A program made the position numbers and the translations under genes. 64,000 nucleotides of DNA. It comes from an uncultured Odoribacter sp. (GTDB lineage: Bacteria; Bacteroidota; Bacteroidia; Bacteroidales; Marinifilaceae). Of this stretch, positions 40,914-49,615 are shown in pieces. The notes below the pieces were generated by a model. That model saw only the letters and a program-made list of their open reading frames with translations, searched no databases and had not been told where the DNA came from. Positions within the stretch are counted from its first letter, which is position 1, and every line of letters starts with the position of its first letter. The stretch lies in contig CAJURM010000006.1 in NCBI GenBank assembly GCA_910589025.1, positions 1 to 64,000 on the forward strand, given 5' to 3'.

Positions 40914-41933
40914 CTACACCACTGCCGCAAACTGCTCAAGAAAACGCAGGTCGTTTTCAAAGAAGAGCCGCAAGTCTTTGATGCCGTATTTAAGCATAGT
41001 GATGCGCTCGATTCCCATTCCGAGGGCAAAACCTGTGTATTTTTCTTTGTCAATACCGTTCAGTTCCAATACATTGGGATCGACCATGCCGCATCCCAAT
41101 ATCTCAAGCCAGCCGGTACCTTTACATACATTGCATCCTTTTCCGTGGCACAGAGAGCACGATACATCCATTTCGGCAGAGGGTTCCGTAAACGGGAAAT
41201 AAGAAGGACGCAAACGGATCTGCGTATCGGGGCCAAACAGTTCCTTGGCGAAATAAGTCAATGTCTGTTTTAAATCGGCAAACGACACATTTTCGTCAAT
41301 ATATAAGGCTTCAATCTGGTGGAAGATGCAGTGAGCCCGGGCGGAAATGGCTTCGTTCCGGAATACCCGTCCCGGAGTAACCAAACGGATGGGCAGTTCG
41401 TGGGTTTCCATGTCCCGGACCTGTACCGATGATGTGTGAGTATGCAATACGATGTCCGGATGTTTTTCAATAAAGAAAGTGTCCTGCATATCTCTGGCGG
41501 GATGTTCTTCCGGAAAGTTCAATGCAGAGAAATTGTGCCAGTCGTCTTCGATTTCGGGTCCTTCGGAAACGGTGAATCCGAGTTTGTCGAATATGGACAG
41601 GATTTCATTCCTTACGATAGACAACGGATGCCGGCTTCCCATTTGCAGCGGATCGCCCGGTAAGGTGAGGTCCATGCCGGAAGCTCCGGTATCGGTATTG
41701 CAGAGCTGCTCCTTCAGTTCGTTTACTTTCGTCTGGGCAGCGGTTTTCAATTCATTTAAAGCTTTGCCTATATCTTTTTTCTGCTCTGCGGGGACGTTTT
41801 TAAAATCCTCAAACAACAGGGCTATTGTTCCTTTCTTACTCAAATGTTTAATCCGGAATTGCTCCGCTTCTTCCAAAGTATGAGCTGAAAATCCGGAAAT
41901 TTCCGCAATCAACTGCTTGATTTTATCTAACAT
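40914..41933 (-). CDS. pheS: Phenylalanyl-tRNA synthetase alpha subunit
   Basis: The 339-residue protein is a normal-length PheS: N-terminal coiled coil, HPLSIVRNEILSIF, class II motif 2 (RLVTPGRVFRNEAISARAHCIFHQIEALYID), the Cys-rich YFPFTEPSAEMDVSC and motif 3 GFALGMGIERITMLKYGIKDLR. It charges tRNA-Phe together with PheT, which is not in this window. It has its own promoter and terminator. Confidence 0.97.
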   Translation of the reverse strand: MLDKIKQLIAEISGFSAHTLEEAEQFRIKHLSKKGTIALLFEDFKNVPAEQKKDIGKALNELKTAAQTKVNELKEQLCNTDTGASGMDLTLPGDPLQMGSRHPLSIVRNEILSIFDKLGFTVSEGPEIEDDWHNFSALNFPEEHPARDMQDTFFIEKHPDIVLHTHTSSVQVRDMETHELPIRLVTPGRVFRNEAISARAHCIFHQIEALYIDENVSFADLKQTLTYFAKELFGPDTQIRLRPSYFPFTEPSAEMDVSCSLCHGKGCNVCKGTGWLEILGCGMVDPNVLELNGIDKEKYTGFALGMGIERITMLKYGIKDLRLFFENDLRFLEQFAAVV

Positions 41934-41959
41934 TTTCTCTTCTTTTGGTTATTGATGGA

Positions 41960-41967
41960 CAAAGGTA
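41960..41967 (-). promoter_or_regulatory. -7 box of pheS
   Basis: The minus strand reads TACCTTTG, an exact TAnnTTTG match, 27 bp upstream of the start codon. Confidence 0.55.
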
Positions 41968-41996
41968 GAAAAAATATATTGTGAAAAACAGGTCTG

Positions 41997-42407
41997 TTAT
42001 TTTTTCTTTTTTTCTCTTACCTTCCTGACAATCCGTTTTAACCGGGGATAGACCCAACACCCCACAATGGCTCCCAATACATCCGCCACCAAGTCCCATA
42101 CGTCTCCGCTACGGTTGAAGAAATGCTGTTGCAGCAGTTCGATCATTCCTCCATACAAGAAAGAGATGCCGACGGTAATCACATATACTCTCCGCAGGCT
42201 GAAGCGGGTTTGGTATTCCAATTCGTTACAGAGCAGAACCGCCATGATGAAAAACATACCGAAATGAACCACTTTGTCCAGGTGGGGTATGTTCAGATGC
42301 GGGTCGGGGACATGCTCGGAAGGCATGGCGCACAAGATAAAAATAACTGCTGCCCAAATGATGTTGCGGCTTAACAAGACCCATCGCTGTTTGTTTTCTT
42401 CTTTCAT
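41997..42407 (-). CDS. VanZ family membrane protein
   Basis: The 136-residue protein has four transmembrane helices and VanZ hallmarks: SEHVPDPHLNIPHLDKVVHFGMFFIMAVLLCNEL, SFLYGGMIELLQQHFFNRSGDVWDLVADVLGAIVGCWV. The family is named after a teicoplanin-resistance accessory gene, but this copy is a chromosomal housekeeping type. It lies 4 bp after the cyclophilin gene. Confidence 0.9.
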   Translation of the reverse strand: MKEENKQRWVLLSRNIIWAAVIFILCAMPSEHVPDPHLNIPHLDKVVHFGMFFIMAVLLCNELEYQTRFSLRRVYVITVGISFLYGGMIELLQQHFFNRSGDVWDLVADVLGAIVGCWVYPRLKRIVRKVREKKKK

Positions 42408-42411
42408 ATCC

Positions 42412-43224
42412 TCAATCCAGTATTTTGACTTTTATTGTAACGTCTTTTAACGGACGGTCGTTTTTGTCGGTTTGCAATGCGGCTATTTTGTCGATAACGT
42501 CCAGTCCTTCGACGACTTCCCCGAAGACCGTATATTCTTTGTCCAGGTGGTGTACGCCACCTAAGGTTTTATAGGCTTCCCGCTTGTCTTCGGGCATGTA
42601 GACTTTGTCTGTGTTGGCATTCCATTCAAAAGCGATGTCCTGTTTGATTTTTCCGGCTATCTCCCGAAATTCCGCCACTTTTTTCTGTTTCCGCAAAGTG
42701 TCCAGCAATGCCTTTTTTTCGGGGGTGTAATATTTCCGCTGAATGGCGTTTTTTATGGGGATATTGACGGATTTTTCGATAATGTCGAGTTCCTCGTCCG
42801 TATATTTTTTCCCGTGTACGATGTAAAATTGGGATATGTCCGACTCTTTCAGGAAATTGACCCGGTCAGGCTGGCGGGGGGCTGCCAAGGCTCCTTTTTT
42901 ATGGTAATGGTGCTGTTTTATCTCCGCATCCAAAGTCATAGGCTCACCGAAGCCGATGAATTGTCCGGGACGGGCGCCACGGCTATCGGAAGAACCGCCC
43001 TGTATGATGAAGTTTTTAATCACCCGGTAAAACAGGGTACCGTCATAATGGCCGGATTTAGCCAGACGTATGAAGTTGTCCCGGTGAATCGGGGTGTCAT
43101 CGTAGAGTTTCACTTTCATCGTCCCGAAGTTGGTTTCAATCAGGGCAAAGCTCTCTTTCTCCTGCGCCAATCCCGAGAGGGTGAAAAAAAATATCAATCC
43201 GATGCTTAATGTCCACTTTTTCAT
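42412..43224 (-). CDS. Exported cyclophilin-type peptidyl-prolyl isomerase
   Basis: The 270-residue protein has a signal peptide (SIGLIFFFTLSGLAQ) and a cyclophilin fold: HRDNFIRLAKSGHYDGTLFYRVIKNFIIQGG, SQFYIVHGKKY and YTVFGEVVEGLDVIDKIA. Between QFYIVHG and HHLDKEY about 80 extra helical residues are inserted, as in other Bacteroidota periplasmic cyclophilins. It probably assists folding of envelope proteins. It lies 1 bp after the FtsX-like permease gene. Confidence 0.92.
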   Translation of the reverse strand: MKKWTLSIGLIFFFTLSGLAQEKESFALIETNFGTMKVKLYDDTPIHRDNFIRLAKSGHYDGTLFYRVIKNFIIQGGSSDSRGARPGQFIGFGEPMTLDAEIKQHHYHKKGALAAPRQPDRVNFLKESDISQFYIVHGKKYTDEELDIIEKSVNIPIKNAIQRKYYTPEKKALLDTLRKQKKVAEFREIAGKIKQDIAFEWNANTDKVYMPEDKREAYKTLGGVHHLDKEYTVFGEVVEGLDVIDKIAALQTDKNDRPLKDVTIKVKILD

Positions 43225-43225
43225 A

Positions 43226-44443
43226 TCATGTTCCTTTTGAACCCACTAATTTATTCACCAAATATTTTACGGGGAAATAAGATGCGGCGTAACCTATGAA
43301 TAGAACGGTACCCATGATCAGCAGGATGTCTTCCCATATCAATTTCACCGGATAAGCCTCTATGATGTAGCTCCCGTCCCCCAATTTAATGAATCCGTAT
43401 TTTTCCTGCAAAAAACAGACAACCACTCCGATAAGCAAACCGATTGCCGCCCCCGAGAGGGTGATTAATATTCCTTCCGTTTTAAAAACCGCAATGATTT
43501 GCCGGAGATTCATTCCCAAGGCTTTAAATACGCCCAGGTCGTCTTTTTTATCCAGAATCAACATGGAAATAGAACCGACAATGTTGAAGGATGCTATCAG
43601 CAGAATGAAGAGCAACACCATGAACACCGCCAGTTTTTCCGATTTCATCATGGCATAGAAGGAGCGGTTGATTTCATATTTATCTTCCACTTTGAAGTCC
43701 TGTCCGAGAAGAGACTGTATGTCTTGTTTCACTGTCCCGGCATTGACATCCGGCATCAGTTTTATTTCTATTTTTGAAATCCGGTCTCCGATTCCGAACA
43801 ACCGCTGCGCAAAACCAATGTCTGTCAGTATCAGTTTGTCGTCCAGTTCCTGCTGGGAGGAAAAAAATCCGGCAGGGAATAAAAATTCCGTGTTCAAAGC
43901 CGCCTGCAACGAAGAGGAGGATATTTTGTTGGGATAATAAAATTTCAACGGAGTCAGAAATTTCAATCCGATACCCAATTCCTGCGCCACGCCGTAACCC
44001 ACTACGCCCAAAAACGAATCTCCCGCTCTCAGTTTGAACTCCCCTTCTATCATGTTACGGCTGAAATCCACATGCTTTTCATACTCCTGCCCAATTCCTT
44101 TTAAGGTAACCGGTTTGAGGTTGTCTCCGTATTTCAAGAGTGCATTTTCTTCCACTACCGGATGATAGTACGCAATGGAGGGCTGACGGTTCAATTCCGC
44201 ATAATGAAGGGTATCAAAATGAATAAATTTCCCTTTAGCAGGGGAAATGACGAGATCAGGCGTCAGATTGTCCGTGCTTTCCTGCAAAAGCAAATCAATC
44301 CCGTTGAACACGGATAAAATCACAACCAGTGCTGTCGTGCCGATAGCTACCCCCACCATGCTGATACCGGAGATGATGTTGATGGCATTTTGTTTTTTCC
44401 GTGAAAACAGATACCGTTTTGCAATAAAAAGGGACAAATGCAT
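43226..44443 (-). CDS. FtsX/LolCE-like ABC transporter permease
   Basis: The start is placed at MHLSLFIAKRYLFSRKKQ (ATG at 44441-44443); a TTG three codons earlier is not needed. The 405-residue protein has one N-terminal helix, a large periplasmic MacB-like domain and three C-terminal helices with the FtsX loop (DKKDDLGVFKALGMNLRQIIAVF), the LolC/LolE topology. It is most likely a lipoprotein-releasing system permease. The ATPase is not adjacent. It lies 14 bp after rbfA. Confidence 0.9.
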   Translation of the reverse strand: MHLSLFIAKRYLFSRKKQNAINIISGISMVGVAIGTTALVVILSVFNGIDLLLQESTDNLTPDLVISPAKGKFIHFDTLHYAELNRQPSIAYYHPVVEENALLKYGDNLKPVTLKGIGQEYEKHVDFSRNMIEGEFKLRAGDSFLGVVGYGVAQELGIGLKFLTPLKFYYPNKISSSSLQAALNTEFLFPAGFFSSQQELDDKLILTDIGFAQRLFGIGDRISKIEIKLMPDVNAGTVKQDIQSLLGQDFKVEDKYEINRSFYAMMKSEKLAVFMVLLFILLIASFNIVGSISMLILDKKDDLGVFKALGMNLRQIIAVFKTEGILITLSGAAIGLLIGVVVCFLQEKYGFIKLGDGSYIIEAYPVKLIWEDILLIMGTVLFIGYAASYFPVKYLVNKLVGSKGT

Positions 44444-44457
44444 GGGTTGCAAACGGC

Positions 44458-44793
44458 TTATTTCAACAATTGGTCGATCTTATCGATATAATCCAGGCTA
44501 TCGTCTACAAAGAATCGCAGTTCCGGAATAATCCGCATTTGTTTCCCCACTTTTTTGCCCAATACAAAGCGGATGGATTTGTTTTTTTCATTCAGCGTAT
44601 TCATCGTCTTCTCCGCCAGGGCAGAAGGAAAAATGCTTAAATATACCTTGGCATAGGAAAGGTCGGGACTCACCCGCACAGCCGTCACGGAGAGCATAGC
44701 CCCCTCGGTATATTCTTTACATTCTTTTTGGAACATTTCGCTTAAATCCCTCTGAATCAGTCGGGATACTTTATTTTGTCTTACCGAATCCAT
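44458..44793 (-). CDS. rbfA: Ribosome-binding factor A
   Basis: The 111-residue protein has the KH-like RbfA fold: VSRLIQRDLSEMFQKECKEY, MLSVTAVRVSPDLSYAKVYLSIFPS, RFVLGKKVGKQMRIIPELRFFVDDSLDY. RbfA assists 30S subunit maturation. It is the first gene of a five-gene leftward group (rbfA, permease, cyclophilin, vanZ-like, with pheS having its own promoter). Confidence 0.95.
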   Translation of the reverse strand: MDSVRQNKVSRLIQRDLSEMFQKECKEYTEGAMLSVTAVRVSPDLSYAKVYLSIFPSALAEKTMNTLNEKNKSIRFVLGKKVGKQMRIIPELRFFVDDSLDYIDKIDQLLK

Positions 44794-44825
44794 CTCAAAA
44801 ACAATTTAATGAATAAATTTTTTCA

Positions 44826-44833
44826 CAAATATA
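44826..44833 (-). promoter_or_regulatory. -7 box of rbfA
   Basis: The minus strand reads TATATTTG, 32 bp upstream of the rbfA start, back-to-back with the tRNA promoter. Confidence 0.5.
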
Positions 44834-44856
44834 CTACATTAAATTCATTATTTTAT

Positions 44857-44864
44857 TACATTTG
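44857..44864 (+). promoter_or_regulatory. -7 box of tRNA-Pro
   Basis: TACATTTG matches TAnnTTTG and ends 10 bp before the mature tRNA 5' end, the right distance for a tRNA promoter. Confidence 0.6.
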
Positions 44865-44874
44865 CATCCGCAAT

Positions 44875-44947
44875 CGAGATGTAGCGCAGTTGGTAGCGCG
44901 CCACGTTCGGGACGTGGAGGCCGCTGGTTCGAGTCCAGTCATCTCGA
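44875..44947 (+). tRNA. tRNA-Pro (anticodon CGG)
   Basis: The 73-nt sequence folds as a standard cloverleaf: acceptor CGAGATG/CATCTCG, discriminator A, D-arm GCGC/GCGC with AGTTGGTA loop, anticodon stem CCACG/CGTGG with loop TTCGGGA (anticodon CGG), and T-arm with GTTCGAGTC. C1 is typical for tRNA-Pro. It is the apparent integration site of the prophage that starts immediately downstream. Confidence 0.97.
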
Positions 44948-44958
44948 CAGAAAATAGG

Positions 44959-44984
44959 ACGCACTGATTTTCAGTGCGTTTTTT
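44959..44984 (+). terminator. Terminator after tRNA-Pro
   Basis: ACGCACTGA (44959-44967) and TCAGTGCGT (44971-44979) form a 9-bp stem with a 3-nt loop, followed by a run of T to 44984. Confidence 0.8.
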
Positions 44985-44990
44985 GTTTAA

Positions 44991-45030
44991 AGTTGACAAA
45001 TTTCTGAGGAGTTGACAAAGAGTTGACAAA
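44991..45030 (+). repeat. Three AGTTGACAAA direct repeats near attL
   Basis: The 10-mer AGTTGACAAA occurs at 44991, 45010 and 45021, between the tRNA terminator and the integrase gene. Such short direct repeats beside an attachment site are usual for arm-type integrase or excisionase binding sites. Confidence 0.7.
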
Positions 45031-45071
45031 AATGGTTTTTGACGTTGGGAAGCTTTAAAAACCAAAATGTC

Positions 45072-46289
45072 ATGAAACGAAAAAAGATAGTAATCCTGCC
45101 GAAATTGAATGATGCAGGAGGTGATTTGTCAAAGAAATGGTTTGTCTATTATTCCGTCCGTGATCCGAGGACGGACAAGATGAAGCGCTTTAGGGAGCAT
45201 TCCGGATTGTCACAAGCGGATGAGTCGGAACGAAGGGAATGTGCCAGACAGAAAATCCGGGAACTGACCGAAAAACTGAAACGGGGATGGACTCCGTTTC
45301 TGGATGATGAAGAAGCTATCTATGAAGATCAGCTTCAGTATAAAACTGTGGCTGAAATTTATGGAAAGCAAAAAGCTGCAAACGCGACTTTCAGACGTTT
45401 GGCCTCGCAATTTATTGAAGTCAAACAATCATCCGGTGTACTTGAGCCTAAAACGATTCAATGTTATGTCAGTAAATTGCGGATGCTGACAATATGGTCG
45501 GAAGCTAAATATGGACAAATTGATATTACAGCTTTTGACAACGCCAGGATATTGCAATTTTTCAATTATCTGGTAAAAGAAAAAGGCTTGGCCAACGGGA
45601 CTATATCCGATTACAGACAAATCATCAGCCAAATGTTTGAATGGGTAAAGGGTACTGGCCGCATACTTGAGAACCCTGTTTACAACATTCCTCATGGTGC
45701 CGAGAAAGATATGGCACCGCGGCCGATCGCTGCCTGGGATATTGAAACTTTCCGGGATACGATTTTCGTGAAAGACCCGCAATTGTGGATGGCTATTGAA
45801 TTTCAGACTTATTGTTTCCTCCGGCCCGGGAAAGAATTACGGTTACTGAAGATTCAAGATATCGATTTTGCCAGGGGATTGATTAATGTCGACCGGTTCA
45901 GGGCCAAGACGAACCGGGAACGGTATGCAACCATTCCCCGGCATTTCTTGTTGAAATTAAGGAATGAATATCAATTACAACGGTATAATCCGGCTCATTA
46001 CGTCTTCGGAAAGGAATACAAGCCCGGACCGGAATGCTTAGGAAAGAATAATCTGAAAAACCGGTTTAACGGTTTCCGGAAAACGTTGAATATGCCGGAT
46101 GGTTATAAACTTTACAGCTGGAAACATACTGGTAATTCATTGGCGGCAGATAGCGATATCAACATGCTGGCTCTTCGTGATCAGAACGGACATACGTCAG
46201 TTCAAACTACGGAGATTTATTTGAAACATAAATTGGGCTTGGTGAATAAAGAGATTCAGGATAAGTTTCCGTGTCTCGATACGTTGTAA
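45072..46289 (+). CDS. Tyrosine recombinase (phage integrase)
   Basis: The start is set at MKRKKIVILPKL (ATG 45072); an upstream TTG would add an unconserved stretch. The 405-residue protein has an arm-binding N-terminus, a SAM-like core-binding domain (residues ~105-210) and a catalytic domain. The first Arg is in CFLRPGKELRLL (Arg251), box II reads YSWKHTGNSLAA (Lys351, His352), then GHTS (His374) and the nucleophile TEIYLKH (Tyr383). The usual HxLR Arg is replaced by Lys, a feature of one Bacteroidetes integrase group. It inserts and excises the prophage at the adjacent tRNA-Pro. Confidence 0.95.
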   Translation: MKRKKIVILPKLNDAGGDLSKKWFVYYSVRDPRTDKMKRFREHSGLSQADESERRECARQKIRELTEKLKRGWTPFLDDEEAIYEDQLQYKTVAEIYGKQKAANATFRRLASQFIEVKQSSGVLEPKTIQCYVSKLRMLTIWSEAKYGQIDITAFDNARILQFFNYLVKEKGLANGTISDYRQIISQMFEWVKGTGRILENPVYNIPHGAEKDMAPRPIAAWDIETFRDTIFVKDPQLWMAIEFQTYCFLRPGKELRLLKIQDIDFARGLINVDRFRAKTNRERYATIPRHFLLKLRNEYQLQRYNPAHYVFGKEYKPGPECLGKNNLKNRFNGFRKTLNMPDGYKLYSWKHTGNSLAADSDINMLALRDQNGHTSVQTTEIYLKHKLGLVNKEIQDKFPCLDTL

Positions 46290-46315
46290 ATCCTATTGGG
46301 ACCTTAAAAATAATG

Positions 46316-46906
46316 TTATTTTTTCAGTTCAATATATTCTGTATAAGTAATCCGGCTGTACGGATTCCGGCTTATTACTTCCTGCCGGATTGCTTTTGTC
46401 CCCCAGCGGATGAACCAAAAACGACGGGGAACGCGGTGAATCAGCTGTATAATAGTGTCCCGGCTCTGGATAAGTCCGGAGAATTGCTTTCCGGTGATAC
46501 TTCCGGAAAAAGTAAGGTAAGAATCCCGATAGTTGATGCAATTCAACGTATCGATTCTACCAGGTAAAATGATAATGCTATCCCGGATTTCTGTTTTTAC
46601 CAGGTATTCTGTTTCGATGGCAGACTGACTGGAAGACTGAAGATGTTTTACCTTTAGATTAAGTTTCTCTACGGTTTTCTCCAGTTCGCCCGCGTATTTC
46701 CGGAACTCCCGGTTCGTTAATGTCAGACGCTCCACGCTGGCAACGCTCAGACTATCTTTTGTCCGGTAAAATCCGATATCGGCAAGTAATGTACGCTGAT
46801 TATCTGATAACCGGTTCCGATCCATCCGGATATCCTGGCAGCTCTTTATAGAAACCGTCAAGGAAGTGGCAAGAATAAGGATGATTAATAGCAAATACTT
46901 TGTCAT
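46316..46906 (-). CDS. Phage lysis-region membrane protein (Rz/spanin-like)
   Basis: The 196-residue protein has an N-terminal transmembrane or signal-anchor segment (YLLLIILILATSLTVSI), a long coiled coil (LTLTNREFRKYAGELEKTVEKLNLKVKHLQSSSQSAIETEYLVKTEIRDS) and a basic C-terminus. This architecture and its place directly after the endolysin-region gene (4-bp overlap) suggest a spanin-type or DUF6549-like lysis protein. The family identity is not certain. Confidence 0.6.
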   Translation of the reverse strand: MTKYLLLIILILATSLTVSIKSCQDIRMDRNRLSDNQRTLLADIGFYRTKDSLSVASVERLTLTNREFRKYAGELEKTVEKLNLKVKHLQSSSQSAIETEYLVKTEIRDSIIILPGRIDTLNCINYRDSYLTFSGSITGKQFSGLIQSRDTIIQLIHRVPRRFWFIRWGTKAIRQEVISRNPYSRITYTEYIELKK

Positions 46907-47316
46907 GGCTGTATGATTTCAACGGTTATTTTTTCCCCTTTTCCCTGTGCCCTTTCAAGCATTCCGGTGAGCTGTAATTCATACCGGGTGGAGTTGATGA
47001 CCTTACCTTGCTCCCGGTTTTCACCAACCAAAATACATCCGGCTGTGTCTTCAGGCGTATTGCCCCGGTGAATCAGGATTCCATTGAAGCCCGGCACATC
47101 CAGAAGACGGGGAAGTTTCCGGCGGAACCTGGGCGAAATATTCACAATCACTTCATAGACTCCGGCAGGGATGGCAGTCTGCCCCGGAACCTTCTTTTCT
47201 TTTGTCAAATCCCGTACCCGGTCTTCCAGTGTATCACAAAAATAGGTACCATCTACGTACAATTTCCCAATGGTATAATCCGGTTTCAAGAATAATCTTT
47301 CAAGATTCAGTTTCAT
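46903..47316 (-). CDS. Phage DUF5675 protein (lysis region)
   Basis: The 137-residue protein shows the DUF5675 signature: KLYVDGTYFCDTLEDRVRDL, GQTAIPAGVYEVIVNISPRF, PRLLDVPGFNGILIHRGNTPEDTAGCILVGEN. The conserved His and Cys (IHRGN...AGCI) recall an L,D-transpeptidase-like or peptidase-like active site. DUF5675 genes are often beside holins in Bacteroides phages, and here it overlaps the holin gene by 4 bp. It may be the lytic enzyme. Confidence 0.8.
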   Translation of the reverse strand: MKLNLERLFLKPDYTIGKLYVDGTYFCDTLEDRVRDLTKEKKVPGQTAIPAGVYEVIVNISPRFRRKLPRLLDVPGFNGILIHRGNTPEDTAGCILVGENREQGKVINSTRYELQLTGMLERAQGKGEKITVEIIQP

Positions 47317-47771
47317 TTCTTTTTTTCTTTTTCTTTTAAATAATTAGCCAATCCGGAGAGTTTCTTTACCCATTCTGAACTGATCATGAAATGCAAGTAT
47401 TCTAAAAAAATCACGCCGGGGAATATTTTAATCAAATTTTCTGTAATAGACACACATTCTATCCAAAGTGCCACGTAAACCTGTAGTTTTAGTATTTCCA
47501 GAAAGACATCCACATTATTCACGCAAATCCCCGTAAGAGCTGTAAATACAAATGTTCCGAAGTAACAGAAAGTTTTAACAAAACTCCACCTTAATTTATA
47601 GGATTCAATTTGTTTCCCTCTTAAAAAGCTTGCAATACACCCGGTAATGAAGTCTATTACAAAAATCACTAAAAACAATATGGTGATTCCTATGAAAGTG
47701 CTGGCATGTGCTGCCAATGTTCCCCCGGCAAACAACATCCATCTAAGCAGATATTCTTTCAAATTCTCCAT
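47313..47771 (-). CDS. Phage holin
   Basis: The 152-residue protein has three to four transmembrane helices and the phage_holin_4_1 pattern (ITILFLVIFVIDFITGCIASFLRGKQIESYKLRWSFVKTFCYFGTFVFTALTGICV, then a hydrophilic lysine-rich C-terminus ending EKEKKK). It makes membrane lesions at the end of the lytic cycle. Stop and start codons overlap with both neighbours. Confidence 0.85.
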   Translation of the reverse strand: MENLKEYLLRWMLFAGGTLAAHASTFIGITILFLVIFVIDFITGCIASFLRGKQIESYKLRWSFVKTFCYFGTFVFTALTGICVNNVDVFLEILKLQVYVALWIECVSITENLIKIFPGVIFLEYLHFMISSEWVKKLSGLANYLKEKEKKK

Positions 47772-48193
47772 TACACCACCAATATATTCAGCAATTCCGC
47801 TTTAGCTAATTCTATATTGTTATCCCGTGCCAATTCATAAAGATCTTCACGTGATAATCCCGAAAGTTGAACGGAAATACTCTCATCCAGGTATCGGTTC
47901 ATGAATTCAATAAATTTGTCATTCCATTCTTTTTCCAAAATGGCATTTTTCACCCCATCTACTCTCAGTCCTTCCGGCTTCAACTCATTTGCCGCAGATG
48001 CTTGTGCTTCCTCGATACTCTTTACCAATGGTGAAAGTGTAAGTTTTGTCTCCAGCAGGGCAAAAGCACCCTCTTTACTTACCTGGCCTATTTTCAAACT
48101 GGCCAATACATTGTTCAACTGGAGAATTTCCCCTTTTTTCATTTTTATCACAAAACCTTTTTCCCCGGCAACCTCTACTTGCGCTTTTTTCAT
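47771..48193 (-). CDS. Phage protein of unknown function
   Basis: The 140-residue cytoplasmic, helical protein has the segments EKGFVIKMKKGEILQLNNVLASLKIG and ELARDNNIELAKAELLNILVV. I do not recognise a family. It overlaps the holin gene by 1 bp and the next gene upstream by 4 bp, so it belongs to the late tail/lysis operon. Confidence 0.7.
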   Translation of the reverse strand: MKKAQVEVAGEKGFVIKMKKGEILQLNNVLASLKIGQVSKEGAFALLETKLTLSPLVKSIEEAQASAANELKPEGLRVDGVKNAILEKEWNDKFIEFMNRYLDESISVQLSGLSREDLYELARDNNIELAKAELLNILVV

Positions 48194-48486
48194 ACCTGTT
48201 CTCCCTGTAAAAATTGTTTCTCTAATTCTGCAATAAATGCCATCGTCGCATCTGCAATATCTCCCAAAAGCCCGGAATCGTCCCGATTATCCAAAGTAAT
48301 TGATAAATTTTGCACTGAATTGAAACTGCCGGCATATACCGTCTGTTCTCCGAATTTTTTATAAACACTCCCCGAAAAACTGGTTATTTTTCCAGTCTGA
48401 TCGATTACGGCATTACCCACAAGTTTCAAGATATCCGTCTCGAAATCCGCCTGGACATTAATTGTTTGATTTGTAATTGTCATCAT
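48190..48486 (-). CDS. Small phage protein of unknown function
   Basis: The 98-residue protein is beta-rich at the N-terminus (ITNQTINVQADFETDILKLVGNAVIDQTGKITSFSG) and acidic-helical at the C-terminus (ATMAFIAELEKQFLQ). No domain was recognised. Co-located with tail genes; it could be a small virion protein. Confidence 0.65.
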   Translation of the reverse strand: MMTITNQTINVQADFETDILKLVGNAVIDQTGKITSFSGSVYKKFGEQTVYAGSFNSVQNLSITLDNRDDSGLLGDIADATMAFIAELEKQFLQGEQV

Positions 48487-48508
48487 ATCATGAAATTTAA
48501 AAGATCAT

Positions 48509-49615
48509 TTAATCAGGTCTGGCATCAGAATCAAAAGCTTTGATCAGAACATTACAATCAGATTCTCCTCCACGAAAGGTAAAGATGTACTCCAAGTCAT
48601 AGTTGGGGTCTCCAGTTGTTCGATAAGATCCTGAATATTGAATGGAAGGATACCATTGCGCATTGGGATATCTACGGGATCCTGGTTCCCGCATACAAAT
48701 TTCAATATAACTATAAATATCTTTCCGAAAATCCCGGATAAATGTCGGTTCTCTCCAAACATCCACATTAGTTCCACCACCAAGATTCTCGGAACTTCCA
48801 TCTTTCCTATAAGCAAGAACAACATAATCCAAAACTGTATCACTTGGACAAAAATACCCGGCAGGCTCACTAGGCATGATACTGAAAGTAACCTCTATAT
48901 ATTCATAATAAGCCGAAAATTTTAAAGGTACTTTGTTTATATATTCAACACCCTTATGTACTTGTGCCGGAAAAAGGCGGAAAGGGGTTCCGTCCGGACA
49001 TGGCTGAAGCAAAGCATATCTGCGGATAAGAATAACTACAAAGTATAACGTCAGATTCCATTTTTCAATTTGCGGAAACATTTTCCGTATGGATCTCGGT
49101 GAAAACGAAAAAGAAGGAAGCCCGTCATAATCGACAGAATAAAACCTGCATTTCGCCCCATTATGGTTTGTCCCTTCAATATAAATCCCATAAGGACAAC
49201 CTAAGGCTGTAACCTCCTGTAAGAAAGAGACAATCCCTTTGGTATATTTTATTTTTATTACATCTGTATTCGGATTTATTACTGTAGGTATACTCAGATC
49301 CGTCTTTTTTATACCAAGTGGAATCCCTTCATCATGATTATAACCAACAAAATCACCCATTTTGAAAGGAGATTTCTCACCTCCTTGTGGAAGACGCGGC
49401 GACCATCCAGAAGTTGGAACTACTGCCGGAGTTGTAAATTCAGGTATATTAAAATGCGTAATATAGGAAGCTGTTCCCGTCTGCCGGTCATAAGGACGTT
49501 TGGATGCCCACATGTTTATATTAGCATGCCGGCATAACTGCCCCAAATTATTCGTCGCAGCATGTAGCGTAGTTTTAATTAATGATATACTCAATTCCTG
49601 TGGTATAATTGCCAT
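48509..49615 (-). CDS. Phage tail-region protein of unknown function
   Basis: The 368-residue protein starts IPQELSISLIKTTLHAATNNLGQLCRHANINMWASKRP, a pattern seen in Bacteroides phage proteins lying just after the tail spike. It is otherwise beta-rich. It has no signal peptide or S74 domain. The start overlaps the spike stop by 1 bp. A role at the tail tip or as spike-associated protein is inferred from location. Confidence 0.65.
   Translation of the reverse strand: MAIIPQELSISLIKTTLHAATNNLGQLCRHANINMWASKRPYDRQTGTASYITHFNIPEFTTPAVVPTSGWSPRLPQGGEKSPFKMGDFVGYNHDEGIPLGIKKTDLSIPTVINPNTDVIKIKYTKGIVSFLQEVTALGCPYGIYIEGTNHNGAKCRFYSVDYDGLPSFSFSPRSIRKMFPQIEKWNLTLYFVVILIRRYALLQPCPDGTPFRLFPAQVHKGVEYINKVPLKFSAYYEYIEVTFSIMPSEPAGYFCPSDTVLDYVVLAYRKDGSSENLGGGTNVDVWREPTFIRDFRKDIYSYIEICMREPGSRRYPNAQWYPSIQYSGSYRTTGDPNYDLEYIFTFRGGESDCNVLIKAFDSDARPD

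Noticed and set aside
41997..42407. Glycopeptide resistance gene vanZ
   Set aside because: It is a chromosomal VanZ-family protein among housekeeping genes; no other van genes are near.
44991..45030. Sigma-70 type -35 boxes (TTGACA)
   Set aside because: Bacteroidota promoters use TTTG/TAnnTTTG; the triple direct repeat beside attL is better explained as recombinase binding sites.
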